DNA of 22,228 nucleotides from RGIG4140 sp045632845. Lineage in GTDB: Bacteria; Pseudomonadota; Alphaproteobacteria; CAAHEQ01; UBA3637. Shown piece after piece: positions 7,225-14,403 of this stretch. Made by a program: the position numbers and the translations under genes. The stretch lies in contig JAZQXL010000025.1 in assembly GCA_045632845.1 (NCBI GenBank), positions 1 to 22,228 of the forward strand, written 5' to 3'. The first letter of the stretch is position 1. Each line of letters begins with the position of its first letter. The notes under the pieces were generated by a model that saw nothing but the letters and a program-made list of their open reading frames with translations, was not told where the DNA came from and ran no database searches.

Positions 7225-7246
7225 GTTTTTGTCCTTTCAGTTAATT

Positions 7247-7354
7247 AAAAATAAATATAAGGGGCATCTGACACGCCAGACATTTGCGCGTGTACCTTCT
7301 TTTAATACACATCGTTCGTGTTTGCGCCCCATCTATCCCCTTATATTTATTTTT
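7247..7354. repeat. Long hairpin with 18-bp perfect stem, leader of 189-aa gene (copy B3)
   Basis: It has the same perfect 18-bp arms as the GroES leader hairpin (7247-7264 and 7337-7354). The interior has changed: GCGTGTAC on one side and ATACACATCG on the other, so the right GTAC has become ATAC. It lies in the leader of the 189-aa/endolysin/spanin operon on the minus strand and is followed there by its own AACCTC...AATGGATG box (ending at 7377). Confidence 0.85.
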
Positions 7355-7405
7355 AGAGAGACATCCATTAGACCGAGGTTATCTTAAAAGCCCAACCTCC
7401 TCATT

Positions 7406-7461
7406 GTTAAGTGTTAAAGTTTTAAGAGGTGTCTAACGAAGCAAATTGCCAAGCCAAGTAC
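7406..7461. repeat. Half hairpin ending at the apical GTAC
   Basis: GTTAAGTGTTAAAGTTTTAAGAGG and the following GTGTCTAACG...AAATTGC match one arm of the hairpin at 5701-5835 read in reverse. The match stops at GTAC (7458-7461). The other arm is missing and is replaced by the upstream region of the plus-strand gene at 7573. Confidence 0.7.
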
Positions 7462-7504
7462 GTTACGCTTGCGCTTTTTAACCTAAATTAAAAATACTTT
7501 TTGC

Positions 7505-7533
7505 TTGACACAAGGGATAAAAAAAATTAGCTT
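7505..7533 (+). promoter_or_regulatory. Possible promoter for 196-aa membrane protein
   Basis: A perfect TTGACA (7505-7510) is followed after 17 bases by TAGCTT, a poor -10. An inverted repeat AGGGAT...ATCCCT covers the stretch up to the ribosome binding site. Confidence 0.3.
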
Positions 7534-7572
7534 AAAAAACAAACTTTTTAATCCCTAAAAAAAGAGGTAACG

Positions 7573-8163
7573 ATGCAATTTTTAAAAAAAATGAAAAATA
7601 ACTTACTCATATTTATTTACATAACAATCCTTTCCATTCCACCCATTATGGCTCCAATTCTGACAAAAATTAATAAAGCAAAAGCTGAAAAAATCTATGA
7701 AGAATCAGCTGCTAGTTGCCAGACTATGATCGAAACAGAAGGAGGATTTTGCGATGCAGTCTATCCTCTTTGGGGGAAGATAACCTACACACCTCTTTAT
7801 TTTTTGCAAGATTTGCTGATTTTGGCACTCTTAGGACTTTTGTTTAAAAAGACACGATGGGCTTCTTTTTGTATGCTAACCCTTGCATTATCCTTTATAA
7901 TACCTGTGTTTGTTGATTCTTTTATCTCTATCGGGGTTTTTGGTTTCTTGCTTTTTTTCTTGACTTATGCAGCTCCCATTCTGCGTTTGCGTGCACAATA
8001 CAAAAAAAGTTCTCCCTCTGATATGTCTTTTAAGAAAAATTTGATTATCTTTATCATCACGTTTGGAGCCGGTTTGTTTTATCTATTTTTGCAATCGAAT
8101 GAAACATTAGCTGCGCCACCAAGGGGAGATTTATTATATTTTTTAATAAATTTGTTTAATTAA
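7573..8163 (+). CDS. Polytopic membrane protein of unknown function (196 aa)
   Basis: I do not recognise the family. There are about five hydrophobic segments, near residues 10-30, 75-91, 97-113, 115-133 and 153-173. The loop between the first two is about 45 residues and contains two Cys (SCQTM and GGFCD), probably periplasmic and able to form a disulphide. AAAGAGG lies a few bases before the ATG. The gene stands alone on the plus strand. Directly after its stop codon is the 3' end of a pilin gene (8165-8203), as if this gene had replaced a pilin body. It might be a host gene or a phage accessory such as superinfection exclusion; the sequence does not decide. Confidence 0.7.
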   Translation: MQFLKKMKNNLLIFIYITILSIPPIMAPILTKINKAKAEKIYEESAASCQTMIETEGGFCDAVYPLWGKITYTPLYFLQDLLILALLGLLFKKTRWASFCMLTLALSFIIPVFVDSFISIGVFGFLLFFLTYAAPILRLRAQYKKSSPSDMSFKKNLIIFIITFGAGLFYLFLQSNETLAAPPRGDLLYFLINLFN

Positions 8164-8164
8164 A

Positions 8165-8203
8165 AATGGGGGTTATGTGATAGCAAGAATCAAACAAAAC
8201 TAG
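8165..8203 (+). pseudogene. Remnant of a pilin gene 3' end
   Basis: Thirteen codons read NGGYVIARIKQN and stop. They align with the C-termini of the intact pilins here (GGNCVSIYIKQN, KNRSIEVKIKQN, GNSIDIGIKQN). The string ATCAAACAAAACTA is identical to the end of the plus-strand pilin at 14868. No prepilin start or hydrophobic helix precedes it, because the preceding bases are the end of the 196-aa gene. I read it as the scar of a recombination between pilin cassettes. Confidence 0.6.
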
Positions 8204-8228
8204 CTGAACTTAAAAAAAACAATAAACG

Positions 8229-8251
8229 GTGGGGGTAATTAAGTCCCCCAC
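8229..8251. terminator. GC-rich hairpin, possible terminator
   Basis: GTGGGGG and CCCCCAC pair around a 9-nt loop. On the minus strand the stem is followed after a few bases by a T-rich stretch, so it could end the membrane-protein operon that stops at 8414. On the plus strand no T run follows. Confidence 0.4.
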
Positions 8252-8413
8252 TCCCTCAGTGATTTGATAAGGTTGACCTATTTTAAGCAATCAAAATATT
8301 TTGATTTCAAAAGACAACTATTTGATTTTACAAACCTTTTAAACAAATTAATCACTCAAGCATAGCGATTTTAAGCGCCCTTTCACCTTTTGATGGATTA
8401 ATATTACATCAAA
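8252..8413. other. Intergenic region, no gene seen
   Basis: It contains a perfect 18-bp palindrome centred near 8297 (AATCAAAATATTTTGATT). I see no coding potential and no copy of the long hairpins. Confidence 0.4.
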
Positions 8414-8743
8414 TCACTCTAAAAAAAGGAATGCCAAAAAAAGAGAAGATAAGAATATCATTTTGGCAAATAAAGGATGATTTTTGATATTGCTCATTCC
8501 AATAAAGAACAAAAGCAAAAATATCACTAACACAAGCTCCATCCCCGCTAGATAAAGTTGTGGAGAATAATTGTACCAATATTCATCATTCCAAAAAAAA
8601 TAATTTTTAGGACTTGGCATTAGATAATTGAGACATAAATATGTGTAAAAAAATAGGTACAAACAAATATATCCCTTAAATGGCCACAAGGTCTTTTTTG
8701 TTTCTTTAAACATTTGACAGCAGGTGTGAAATAGCTTTTTCAT
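8414..8743 (-). CDS. Small membrane protein, paralogue 3 of 3 (109 aa)
   Basis: It begins with MKKLFHTCCQMFKETKK, the constant N-terminus of a three-gene tandem family, followed by three hydrophobic segments. A short tract IGMSNIKNHP matches ATSNIKNHP in the two upstream paralogues. Between these the sequence is its own. The first 70 bases are nearly identical at DNA level in all three copies. A GGAG site precedes the ATG, and a good promoter lies just upstream inside the end of the neighbouring gene. The function is unknown. Position near lysis genes allows a holin-like role, but this is a guess. Confidence 0.7.
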   Translation of the reverse strand: MKKLFHTCCQMFKETKKTLWPFKGYICLYLFFYTYLCLNYLMPSPKNYFFWNDEYWYNYSPQLYLAGMELVLVIFLLLFFIGMSNIKNHPLFAKMIFLSSLFLAFLFLE

Positions 8744-8780
8744 AAAATCACTCCAAAAGTTAATATATTCTCTTTTTGTT

Positions 8781-8809
8781 CTTATACAACTTTTAACCTA
8801 AAATGTCAA
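8781..8809 (-). promoter_or_regulatory. Promoter of the 109-aa gene
   Basis: On the minus strand TTGACA and TATAAG are separated by exactly 17 bases. The downstream text GAACAAAAAGAGAATA resembles that after the promoter at 10311-10339, suggesting a duplicated promoter unit. The -35 lies inside the 3' end of the 122-aa gene. Confidence 0.7.
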
Positions 8810-9161
8810 GAAAAATCATTTCAATCAAATTGAAAAGCGCATAAATCCAAGGGAAAAGCAATAAAATTCTGGCTAATTTTGGATGATTTTTAATATTACT
8901 TGTGGCAAGAAAAAATAAAAGCACCACAATAACGCATTCTAATTTAAGAGAGGCAACATAAACCTCTTGATTTAAATAATTCCAAACATCTCTTGTTGCT
9001 TCGGCTTTAAAAATAGGGTCATCTTTTTTAGGAGGATTGAACCATTCATTGAAGAACAAAAATCCTACAATCCAATAGAAAAAAATATACCACCTAAATG
9101 GCCACAGGGTCTTTTTTGTTTCTTTAAACATTTGACAGCAGGTGTGAAGTAGCTTTTTCAT
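8793..9161 (-). CDS. Small membrane protein, paralogue 2 of 3 (122 aa)
   Basis: It has the constant N-terminus MKKLLHTCCQMFKETKKTLW. A hydrophobic segment follows, then the loop FNPPKKDDPIF shared with paralogue 1. A variable loop comes next, then two more hydrophobic segments around SNIKNHPKLARILLLFPW, also shared with paralogue 1. Conserved and diverged blocks alternate, as expected after duplication with gene conversion. The GGAG site is the same as for paralogue 3. No known domain is recognised. The constant part carries two adjacent Cys and faces the cytoplasm if the first segment inserts normally. Confidence 0.7.
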   Translation of the reverse strand: MKKLLHTCCQMFKETKKTLWPFRWYIFFYWIVGFLFFNEWFNPPKKDDPIFKAEATRDVWNYLNQEVYVASLKLECVIVVLLFFLATSNIKNHPKLARILLLFPWIYALFNLIEMIFLDILG

Positions 9162-9190
9162 AAAATCACTCCAAAAGTTAATGTATTCTT

Positions 9191-9598
9191 TTAATGCGAA
9201 ATCACAATGATACTGTCAATAAATTGTGTTCCGTGCAATAAAACACCCACAATGCAAACAACACAGGCAAACCCCACAATCATCCAAGGGAAAAGCAACA
9301 AAATTCTGGCTAATTTTGGATGATTTTTGATATTGCTTGTGGCAAGCAAAAAATAAAGTGCATAAATAACACAATATAATTTTGTAAATCCCATATAAAC
9401 TTCATAATTTGTATAGGTTATATCATTGGAAAAAGCATCAACCCTAAAAATAGGGTCATCTTTTTTAGGAGGATTGAACCATTCATAAAAAGGAAGAAAT
9501 GCCAGCAACCAATAAAAAAAGATTGTTCCCTTAAATGGCCACAAGGTCTTTTTTGTTTCTTTAAACATTTGACAGCAGGTGTGAAATAGCTTTTTCAT
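9191..9598 (-). CDS. Small membrane protein, paralogue 1 of 3 (135 aa)
   Basis: I place the start at the MKKLFHTCC codon (9598), matching the other two copies. A longer start would add five residues. The order is constant N-terminus, hydrophobic segment, FNPPKKDDPIF loop, variable loop with several Tyr, a second hydrophobic segment, SNIKNHPKLARILLLFPW, and a third hydrophobic segment with a different C-terminus. The first 71 bases are identical to those of the 109-aa gene although the rest differs strongly. The function is unknown. Confidence 0.7.
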   Translation of the reverse strand: MKKLFHTCCQMFKETKKTLWPFKGTIFFYWLLAFLPFYEWFNPPKKDDPIFRVDAFSNDITYTNYEVYMGFTKLYCVIYALYFLLATSNIKNHPKLARILLLFPWMIVGFACVVCIVGVLLHGTQFIDSIIVISH

Positions 9599-9612
9599 AA
9601 AATGGCAAACCA

Positions 9613-9801
9613 TTAAAAAATGCGTTCATGCGTTAGGCAAAACTTTTCAGTTAAAATGGAAAGGCAAAATTTTCCCTCTTCTTTTCTGGGTGCAGATGGG
9701 GCAAAACAAGCAAGAACCAACCCCATCAAAATCCCAAAACAAAAAAGTGTGAAAAAATAATTTGCAATACTAAAAAAACATTTTAATCCTTTTAAAATCA
9801 T
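9613..9801 (-). CDS. Small membrane protein (62 aa)
   Basis: I choose ATG at 9801, which has GAGG eight bases upstream. The upstream in-frame start at 9837 is TTG and overlaps the preceding gene. One hydrophobic segment (FTLFCFGILMGLVLACFA) is followed by a charged tail with two Cys (KFCLSILTEKFCL). It is not recognised. It lies in the operon of small membrane proteins, 14 bases before the next start. Confidence 0.55.
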   Translation of the reverse strand: MILKGLKCFFSIANYFFTLFCFGILMGLVLACFAPSAPRKEEGKFCLSILTEKFCLTHERIF

Positions 9802-9815
9802 TACCCATACCTCAT

Positions 9816-10031
9816 TTAATAGTACCTTGAAAGACAAGAGCGATAATCATTCCCTTGAGCAATGCATTCTTGCATAAAATTATGAAATGTAGATAAACTT
9901 TTGTCATCATCAACAACCATAACAGTTATGGCAGTAATCAACAATGAAACTATAATCAAAAAAATGAGTGCAAAAACATTATCCCTTGCATAATCAAAAC
10001 AATTTTTTTTCATCCACATCGGTATTTTCAT
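9816..10031 (-). CDS. Small membrane protein with MQxC...SC tail (71 aa)
   Basis: One membrane segment (VFALIFLIIVSLLITAITVMVV) is followed by a short outside tail ending FMQECIAQGNDYRSCLSRYY. The tail motif, two Cys about ten residues apart with Gly and Tyr between, recurs in the next gene upstream (YMQQCVEDGGEYLSCHQ). Small single-span proteins with a tail of the form EC..DG..Y.C are common in proteobacterial phages, but their function is unknown to me. Its start overlaps the stop of the upstream gene by four bases. Confidence 0.65.
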   Translation of the reverse strand: MKIPMWMKKNCFDYARDNVFALIFLIIVSLLITAITVMVVDDDKSLSTFHNFMQECIAQGNDYRSCLSRYY

Positions 10032-10276
10032 TTTTGATATCCCTTTCCTTGATGACAGGATAGATATTCTCCCCCATCCTCAACACATTGTTGCATATAA
10101 TCATAATAACGAGGGGCGTTTTTAAACTCTTGAGCCATTAAATACCCAATAGCTGTTGAAAAAAGAACAACCCCCAGTGAAATTACAAAAAAAGCCCCTT
10201 TAACAAGGCATTTCATCAGTTGCTCAAAATAAATTTTCAACCTATCGGATTGGAACTTGCACATAATCTTTTTCAT
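10028..10276 (-). CDS. Small membrane protein with MQxC...SC tail (82 aa)
   Basis: A basic N-terminus (KFQSDRLKIYFEQ), one hydrophobic segment (AFFVISLGVVLFSTAIGYLMA) and the tail YMQQCVEDGGEYLSCHQGKG. It is a diverged paralogue of the following gene. It is the first gene of the small membrane-protein operon and sits under a good promoter (10311-10339). The AAAGGAG site is far (17 bases) from this ATG, so an internal Met at residue 5 may be used instead. Confidence 0.6.
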   Translation of the reverse strand: MKKIMCKFQSDRLKIYFEQLMKCLVKGAFFVISLGVVLFSTAIGYLMAQEFKNAPRYYDYMQQCVEDGGEYLSCHQGKGYQK

Positions 10277-10310
10277 TTTTTGTCTTTATTTATTCTCCTT
10301 TTGTTCTTAG

Positions 10311-10339
10311 ATATTACCATAAAACAAAACACTTGTCAA
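10311..10339 (-). promoter_or_regulatory. Promoter of the small membrane-protein operon
   Basis: On the minus strand TTGACA and TAATAT lie 17 bases apart, about 35 bases before the first start codon. This segment is shared with the upstream region of the divergent plus-strand gene at 10427. Confidence 0.65.
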
Positions 10340-10426
10340 GATTAAGTTGAAGAAAAAGTAATCCTTGATTTTTTGAATATTATGTGGTTTAACAAAAATG
10401 AGATAAAAAAAATAAAGAGGTAAATG

Positions 10427-11062
10427 ATGAAACTTTTAACTGTGATGCTGTTGAGTTCTTTGTTTGTAGGGGCGAATTTTGAAGCTGTGGCAGGCGATCC
10501 TTATGACACAAATGTGCCAGAAATTGATCAATTTGAAAGTCAAGCAAACATTGAGCGAGCCTATAACACTCTGAAAGAAAAGTTCAATATTGACACTTCT
10601 TTTAAGTTCAAACAAGAGGCGTTGAATTATCTGTTGTTAGAAACAAGTCCTTCTGTTTTTGGTTCATATTCTTTTGTTACAAAAAATGCTGTCTATGACA
10701 TATCAACAAAAAATTTGGTTAATATATTATACAAAGATTGCACTCTTGTTAAAGATAAACAACAAATTACTGTTTTAAGATGTGATGAAAAAGAAACAAA
10801 CTATCTTTTTGTTGAATATATCAATGCCTGTCACTCAGGTAAATGTAAAAATGTTGATGTAAAATATTTTTATTCTCCTCTGTTTGATTATGAACTCGCA
10901 GATAAAGGATTTTATGAAATGTATTCTACCAAATCTCAAATACCAACAACAGAAGAAGAAAATCTTTTTAACCTTGCAGAAGATGAAAATAACCCTGATG
11001 GATATTATACAAAAATGTATAAAAAGAAATACAAAAACGAACTAAAAAATCAAGGGATATAA
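10427..11062 (+). CDS. Secreted protein of unknown function (211 aa)
   Basis: A clear signal peptide (MKLLTVMLLSSLFVGANFEAVAG) should be cut near residue 23. The mature protein is hydrophilic, rich in Asn, Lys and Tyr, with four Cys (KDC, LRC, NAC, GKC) in the middle that could form two disulphides. I take the second of two adjacent ATG codons because it lies six bases after AAAGAGG. No family is recognised. It is a single-gene unit ending in its own terminator, divergent from the membrane-protein operon. Its style is that of a periplasmic or surface protein of the host rather than a virion part. Confidence 0.7.
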   Translation: MKLLTVMLLSSLFVGANFEAVAGDPYDTNVPEIDQFESQANIERAYNTLKEKFNIDTSFKFKQEALNYLLLETSPSVFGSYSFVTKNAVYDISTKNLVNILYKDCTLVKDKQQITVLRCDEKETNYLFVEYINACHSGKCKNVDVKYFYSPLFDYELADKGFYEMYSTKSQIPTTEEENLFNLAEDENNPDGYYTKMYKKKYKNELKNQGI

Positions 11063-11085
11063 AATCATATCCCTTGATTTATTTT
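11049..11085. terminator. Bidirectional terminator
   Basis: A perfect 12-bp stem (ATCAAGGGATAT with its complement) has a T run on either strand. It overlaps the last codons and stop of the secreted-protein gene and also lies just after the stop of the convergent 477-aa gene. Confidence 0.9.
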
Positions 11086-11088
11086 TTT

Positions 11089-12522
11089 CTATGGTTGAAT
11101 TAAATCAAGTCTAAAAGGGTTTGTTGAAACACCAAATATACTTTGATAAAGATCAAAATTATCTTTTGTTAATTCAATGTTTCCATACAATTCTTTAAAC
11201 TTTTTAAGTTTTTTATTTAATATTGATGGATGCAGATGATTATATTCAGGCATTATCCGTAACAAATTGAAATTATTTCGTTCTGGACTAACACCAATAC
11301 GATGTGTTTCAACTGCTGCTTTATACAAATTCCTTTGTTTCAAGGCTTCGTTAAATTTAGACCACTGATTAATAGGTACTTTTCCTGGATTATAGCCAAG
11401 GTCTAAAATAACATCTCTTTCTCCTTCTGACAAATCATTCCATTTTAAACCATTTTGATCTAAAAGTTTATTTATTTGTGATTTAACAAATTTTTCATAA
11501 TGGTTGTTTGTTAAATCTTGTTGTTTTTCAATGGGAATACTATAATTATATATCTTTCTAAAGGCATTTTGTGTTTCTTCAGGCAAAGAACTTAAATCAC
11601 CTTTTGAAGCGTCTTTTATATTATTCCCTGCTGCAAGTGATTGAAACATTTTAATTTGAGCATCAGCACTCCAGTTCCTAAATACTCCTGTATCTGGATG
11701 AAAATAAGGTGAAACAATTTTTATCGTGTTTATCAGATCATCTTGTTGTTCTTTATTTAAATTGAAAATCAAATTGTTTCTGATTTGATACTCATCTATT
11801 AATTTTCCAATTCCAATAGTTGAGTTGCCTGGTTTATCAAAATAAATTCTATCGTATGAGCCTTCAAATGTTTTTAATGCATCTAAATGTCGATTAACAT
11901 CTGCAGTAATATCTAGTGGTCGCTCTGTATTTATTGTTCCCGCATAACTAGGTGTAGAGCCAAAAACAGCGTTTAAGCCATTTTGCACCTCTTGATGCAA
12001 GGGTGTTGAAAGTGTGCTTGTCATCAAATCGGTTGGAGATGATGAGGAGTTGGCACTTTCTAACGGGAATAATCTTCTCAAATAATCCATAACACTTTCG
12101 TTTGGTCCAATGCCAAATGTAGAGTCATTTGATTGAGAAAAGTTGTTTAATGTGCTTAGATATGAATTTGTGTTTTGTTGCAGTGGAGCTAGTGCAGTCA
12201 AATAAGTGTCTTTAATGCCAGATGTAAGTGAATTACTGGATAATGTATCAGTGCCCCAAGCATTTTTTAACAAAGCACTTTCCGTTGAAGTTGCAACAGG
12301 CATTTGATACCCATTATCTCTGAATGCAAAAGGATCTGTGCCATCTGGCACATCAAAAACATCTGCATCATTGATGGATGCATAAGGATCTGCGCCTGTT
12401 TTCATAAAAAAATACTTGGATTGTCCAAGTTGAGGATTGTTCCGTGGGATTGGAATTTCCCCATTCAGAGCCTTTTCTAACAACTCCCTTGTTGTTAAGT
12501 TTGTGTAGTCAAAATTGTTCAT
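11089..12522 (-). CDS. Virion-type lysozyme with conserved N-terminal tag (477 aa)
   Basis: Residues 1-75 form a block shared with the 219-aa protein (TNLTTRELLEKALNGEIPIP, then GQSKYFFMKTG and DPFAFRDNGYQMP). Residues 76-205 are Ser/Asn-rich and look disordered. Residues about 208-430 are a family 24 lysozyme domain: FEGSYDRIYFDKPGNSTIGIG has Glu220, Asp229 and Thr235 at the exact T4 lysozyme spacing, and GERDVILDLGYNPGKV fits the family's C-terminal helix. With the separate endolysin, the window has two lysozymes. This one is probably carried in the virion and opens the cell wall during DNA entry. The start at 12522 follows GAAAGGAAA; a non-ATG start five codons earlier is less likely. Confidence 0.8.
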   Translation of the reverse strand: MNNFDYTNLTTRELLEKALNGEIPIPRNNPQLGQSKYFFMKTGADPYASINDADVFDVPDGTDPFAFRDNGYQMPVATSTESALLKNAWGTDTLSSNSLTSGIKDTYLTALAPLQQNTNSYLSTLNNFSQSNDSTFGIGPNESVMDYLRRLFPLESANSSSSPTDLMTSTLSTPLHQEVQNGLNAVFGSTPSYAGTINTERPLDITADVNRHLDALKTFEGSYDRIYFDKPGNSTIGIGKLIDEYQIRNNLIFNLNKEQQDDLINTIKIVSPYFHPDTGVFRNWSADAQIKMFQSLAAGNNIKDASKGDLSSLPEETQNAFRKIYNYSIPIEKQQDLTNNHYEKFVKSQINKLLDQNGLKWNDLSEGERDVILDLGYNPGKVPINQWSKFNEALKQRNLYKAAVETHRIGVSPERNNFNLLRIMPEYNHLHPSILNKKLKKFKELYGNIELTKDNFDLYQSIFGVSTNPFRLDLIQP

Positions 12523-12563
12523 TGTTTTTCCTTTCAAAAAAATAACCTCCCCCCTATTGATGC

Positions 12564-12622
12564 GTTAAGAGCGAGGTTAAAATAGCGCGTAAGTGCTCAG
12601 GAAACCTCGATGTAATGGATGC
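12564..12622. repeat. 59-nt unit between GTTAAGAG boxes
   Basis: Near-identical to the unit at 5640-5700, with the same AGGTT...GCGCGTAAG...AACCT hairpin and the same GATGTAATGGATGC end. It starts at one GTTAAGAG and ends just before the next (12623). Confidence 0.75.
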
Positions 12623-12741
12623 GTTAAGAGCCAGCTATCAGGCGAAAGATAAAGAGGAAATTGCCAAATGACGTGTACAGGTTCGAAGTGTAACGGAGGA
12701 GTACTCGAATTTGGCAATTTCGCTTTAGATACACCTTAGAG
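12623..12741. repeat. Long hairpin, GTTAAGAG type, right outer box lost (copy 4)
   Basis: The left box GTTAAGAGCC is present. A strong inner stem GAAATTGCCAAAT pairs with ATTTGGCAATTTC around an apex CGTGTAC...GTACTCG (GTAC at 12675-12678 and 12701-12704). The expected GCTCTTAAC is replaced by CTTAGAGC. The 14-nt string CCAGCTATCAGGCG occurs in the left arm and again just after the right arm (12743-12756). Confidence 0.7.
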
Positions 12742-12759
12742 CGCCAGCTATCAGGCGCC

Positions 12760-12866
12760 TTAAACGGATAACAAGATAGATAATGTCCCTATAGCAACAC
12801 GTAGTGTACTAAAAAAACGTACATGAGTGGAGCTATAGGGGCATTAGGTGCTTGCTAGCCGTTTAA
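12760..12866. repeat. Long hairpin overlapping the capsid gene 3' end (copy M)
   Basis: TTAAACGG pairs with CCGTTTAA as the outer stem. AATGTCCCTATAGC pairs with GCTATAGGGGCATT as the inner stem. The apex again has two GTAC (12806-12809 and 12819-12822). The right outer arm lies within the last codons of the capsid gene, so on the minus strand the hairpin starts in the coding sequence and runs into the 3' untranslated region. It may act as an RNA 3'-end structure; there is no T run like that of a standard terminator. Confidence 0.75.
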
Positions 12867-13817
12867 GAGAACACCTTGAAGGGCAGCGTTGGACATCGTC
12901 ATATTCCCTGCCCAACCGATGATTTTGTAGTAGGCATCTTGGTTGATAGCCATACGTTCACCACCGACAACGGCCATGTCACGGTCTTTGTGTGGGCGAA
13001 GGTAGATGTAATCTGTGTTCAAGAAATACATGTGATTTTCTGGACAGTTACCGCCTTGACCGCCATCAAAAATGACTTCAGCGCCTTTGAATTTGAGGTT
13101 TTCAAAGCCACTTTCGGCTGTTTTTGTGTCTGTGAAGCGTTGTTGTGGCATGAGTGCCCCTTCATAGAGGGAATAAAGTGTATCATCTGCCACGATGAGG
13201 TCAGGTTTGTCTGATCCACGTGAAAGAGAAAGATACATTTTGTTCATCTCAGAGATGATATTGTCGCCTGTTAAAGCTGTTGCTTGAGCCTTGTTGCGCC
13301 AAAATTCATTGCCCGCAACGGATCTGTCAATACCACCCACAGTCCCTGTTGCAGGAGAGTCAGCTACCAACAAACGAAGACCGCCAATTTCTTTTCCATC
13401 AGAGCCAGTCCCATCGGAATAAACAGATTTGCTCATTTGATTGACAATTGTTTTAGCTGCGTTGTCAACACGCTTTTCAAAAAGGTCCATAATCCCTTCT
13501 TTACCAGCGTTTTTGAGCATATCTTCACCCGAAATAGCAACTGGAACAGCACACAATTTTAACTGATATTCAGCTGCTGTGAAGAGCTGTTTTGGTTGAT
13601 AGTTCAATGTATCATAACCAGAATACCAGAACATATCGCCTTCGCCATATTCGAGTTCTTCCAAAATTTTTGTACCACCTGTGATGGGTTTGATTTTCTT
13701 TTTATCTCTCAAACGATTGATTAAGGCGTTTTGTTGGCTCATGTTGTCAGCCAATTGTTTGGAACGATTTTCAATCGTAAAAGTGAACAAAGAATCGTAT
13801 TTTAAAGTTTCAGACAT
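12855..13817 (-). CDS. Phage major capsid protein (320 aa)
   Basis: The sequence matches a common group of phage major capsid proteins presumed to have the HK97 fold. Recognisable family text includes GGLRLLVADSPATGTVGGIDR (about residues 150-170), FWRNKA, SRGSDKPDLIVADD (about 200-215), FKGAEVIFDGG, CPENHMYFLNTDYIYLRPHKDRD, and WAGNMTMSNAALQGVL at the C-terminus. It builds the icosahedral head around the scaffold. The length is usual for the group. I start at 13817, where GAAAGGAAA precedes the ATG. It is not beside the portal or scaffold genes, as would be normal. Instead it is bounded by long hairpins on both sides and has no neighbour within 300 bases on its own strand. Confidence 0.9.
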   Translation of the reverse strand: MSETLKYDSLFTFTIENRSKQLADNMSQQNALINRLRDKKKIKPITGGTKILEELEYGEGDMFWYSGYDTLNYQPKQLFTAAEYQLKLCAVPVAISGEDMLKNAGKEGIMDLFEKRVDNAAKTIVNQMSKSVYSDGTGSDGKEIGGLRLLVADSPATGTVGGIDRSVAGNEFWRNKAQATALTGDNIISEMNKMYLSLSRGSDKPDLIVADDTLYSLYEGALMPQQRFTDTKTAESGFENLKFKGAEVIFDGGQGGNCPENHMYFLNTDYIYLRPHKDRDMAVVGGERMAINQDAYYKIIGWAGNMTMSNAALQGVLLNG

Positions 13818-13844
13818 GAAATTTCCTTTCAATTAAAGTTAAAA

Positions 13845-13920
13845 AAATGCCCCTAAAAATAGGAGCGGTTAAAATCCTTTTTAAATAAAAAAAGGCAAAA
13901 TTAAATAAAAGTTTAATTTA
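13845..13920 (-). promoter_or_regulatory. Structured leader of the capsid gene
   Basis: Three small stem-loops lie in a row: GCCCCTA/TAGGAGC, CCTTTTT/AAAAAGG and AAATTAA/TTTAATTT. On the minus strand they form the 5' leader of the capsid mRNA. The second resembles a weak terminator without a clear T run. They may set mRNA stability or attenuate transcription; no promoter box is convincing here. Confidence 0.35.
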
Positions 13921-13940
13921 AAAGGCCCAACGAGCTGTGA

Positions 13941-14075
13941 GTTAAGAGCTGACGGCCTAAAGGGTAACTAAAGTAAAATCAACTCATTCGTGTACATTAT
14001 CGCTTACGCTTCTTTATCCGTACACGTCAATCGCTGATTTTATCTTTATTTCCTCCTTTATTCCTTGCTCTTAAC
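13941..14075. repeat. Long imperfect hairpin, GTTAAGAG type (copy 5)
   Basis: 135 nt. GTTAAGAG pairs with CTCTTAAC. An inner AAAGTAAAATCA pairs with TGATTTTATCTTT. The apex is CGTGTAC and GTACACG around a 24-nt loop (GTAC at 13992-13995 and 14020-14023). The loop holds a further small palindromic run (TCGCTTACGC). Confidence 0.85.
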
Positions 14076-14114
14076 GTATACCTGAGAGCGAGGTTTCTTT
14101 TTTGAGACATCACT
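14076..14114. other. Intergenic repeat debris
   Basis: Between copy 5 and the plus-strand pilin, from 14076 to about 14260, are several GCGAGGTTT fragments and an AACCTCG motif. A loose GTAC pair (14152-14155 and 14217-14220) surrounds a small hairpin (CGAGGTT...AACCTCG). This looks like decayed copies of the intergenic elements. No gene is convincing apart from the possible remnant on the minus strand listed next. Confidence 0.4.
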
Positions 14115-14315
14115 TTAAAGCGAGGTTTCCCTTTTGAGCGCTTTTGAACACGTACCATAAATCGAGGTTAAAAAAAAGAAACCTCGGTCTGGAGAAAAAA
14201 GAGCGTTAGCGATATTGTACTTGAGCGTTAAGTCAGACGGGAGGTTAAGCGTTGCGTGAGCGGTTGATATTGCAACACTTGAGATAATAAACAACAACCA
14301 AGTGATTTTATTCAC
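14115..14315 (-). pseudogene. Possible truncated secreted-protein gene
   Basis: A 66-codon frame opens with GTG and reads MNKITWLLFIISSVAISTAHA, a good signal peptide. After it, the residues (LNLPSDLTLKYNIANA) are encoded by intergenic repeat sequence, and the rest shows no protein-like pattern. There is no ribosome binding site. It may be the 5' end of a lost gene whose body was replaced by repeat DNA, or a chance frame. Confidence 0.25.
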
Positions 14316-14403
14316 AGTTTGAAAAATTGATTGAAATTAAAAATGGGGTGTGCTATCTGATAAATTAATCAAATGGTTAATTAACTTAACAAGGGAGATG
14401 AAT

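Noticed and set aside
12876..13214. Plus-strand open frame of 112 codons opposite the capsid gene
   Set aside because: It is antisense to a clear capsid protein and its residues show no family text.
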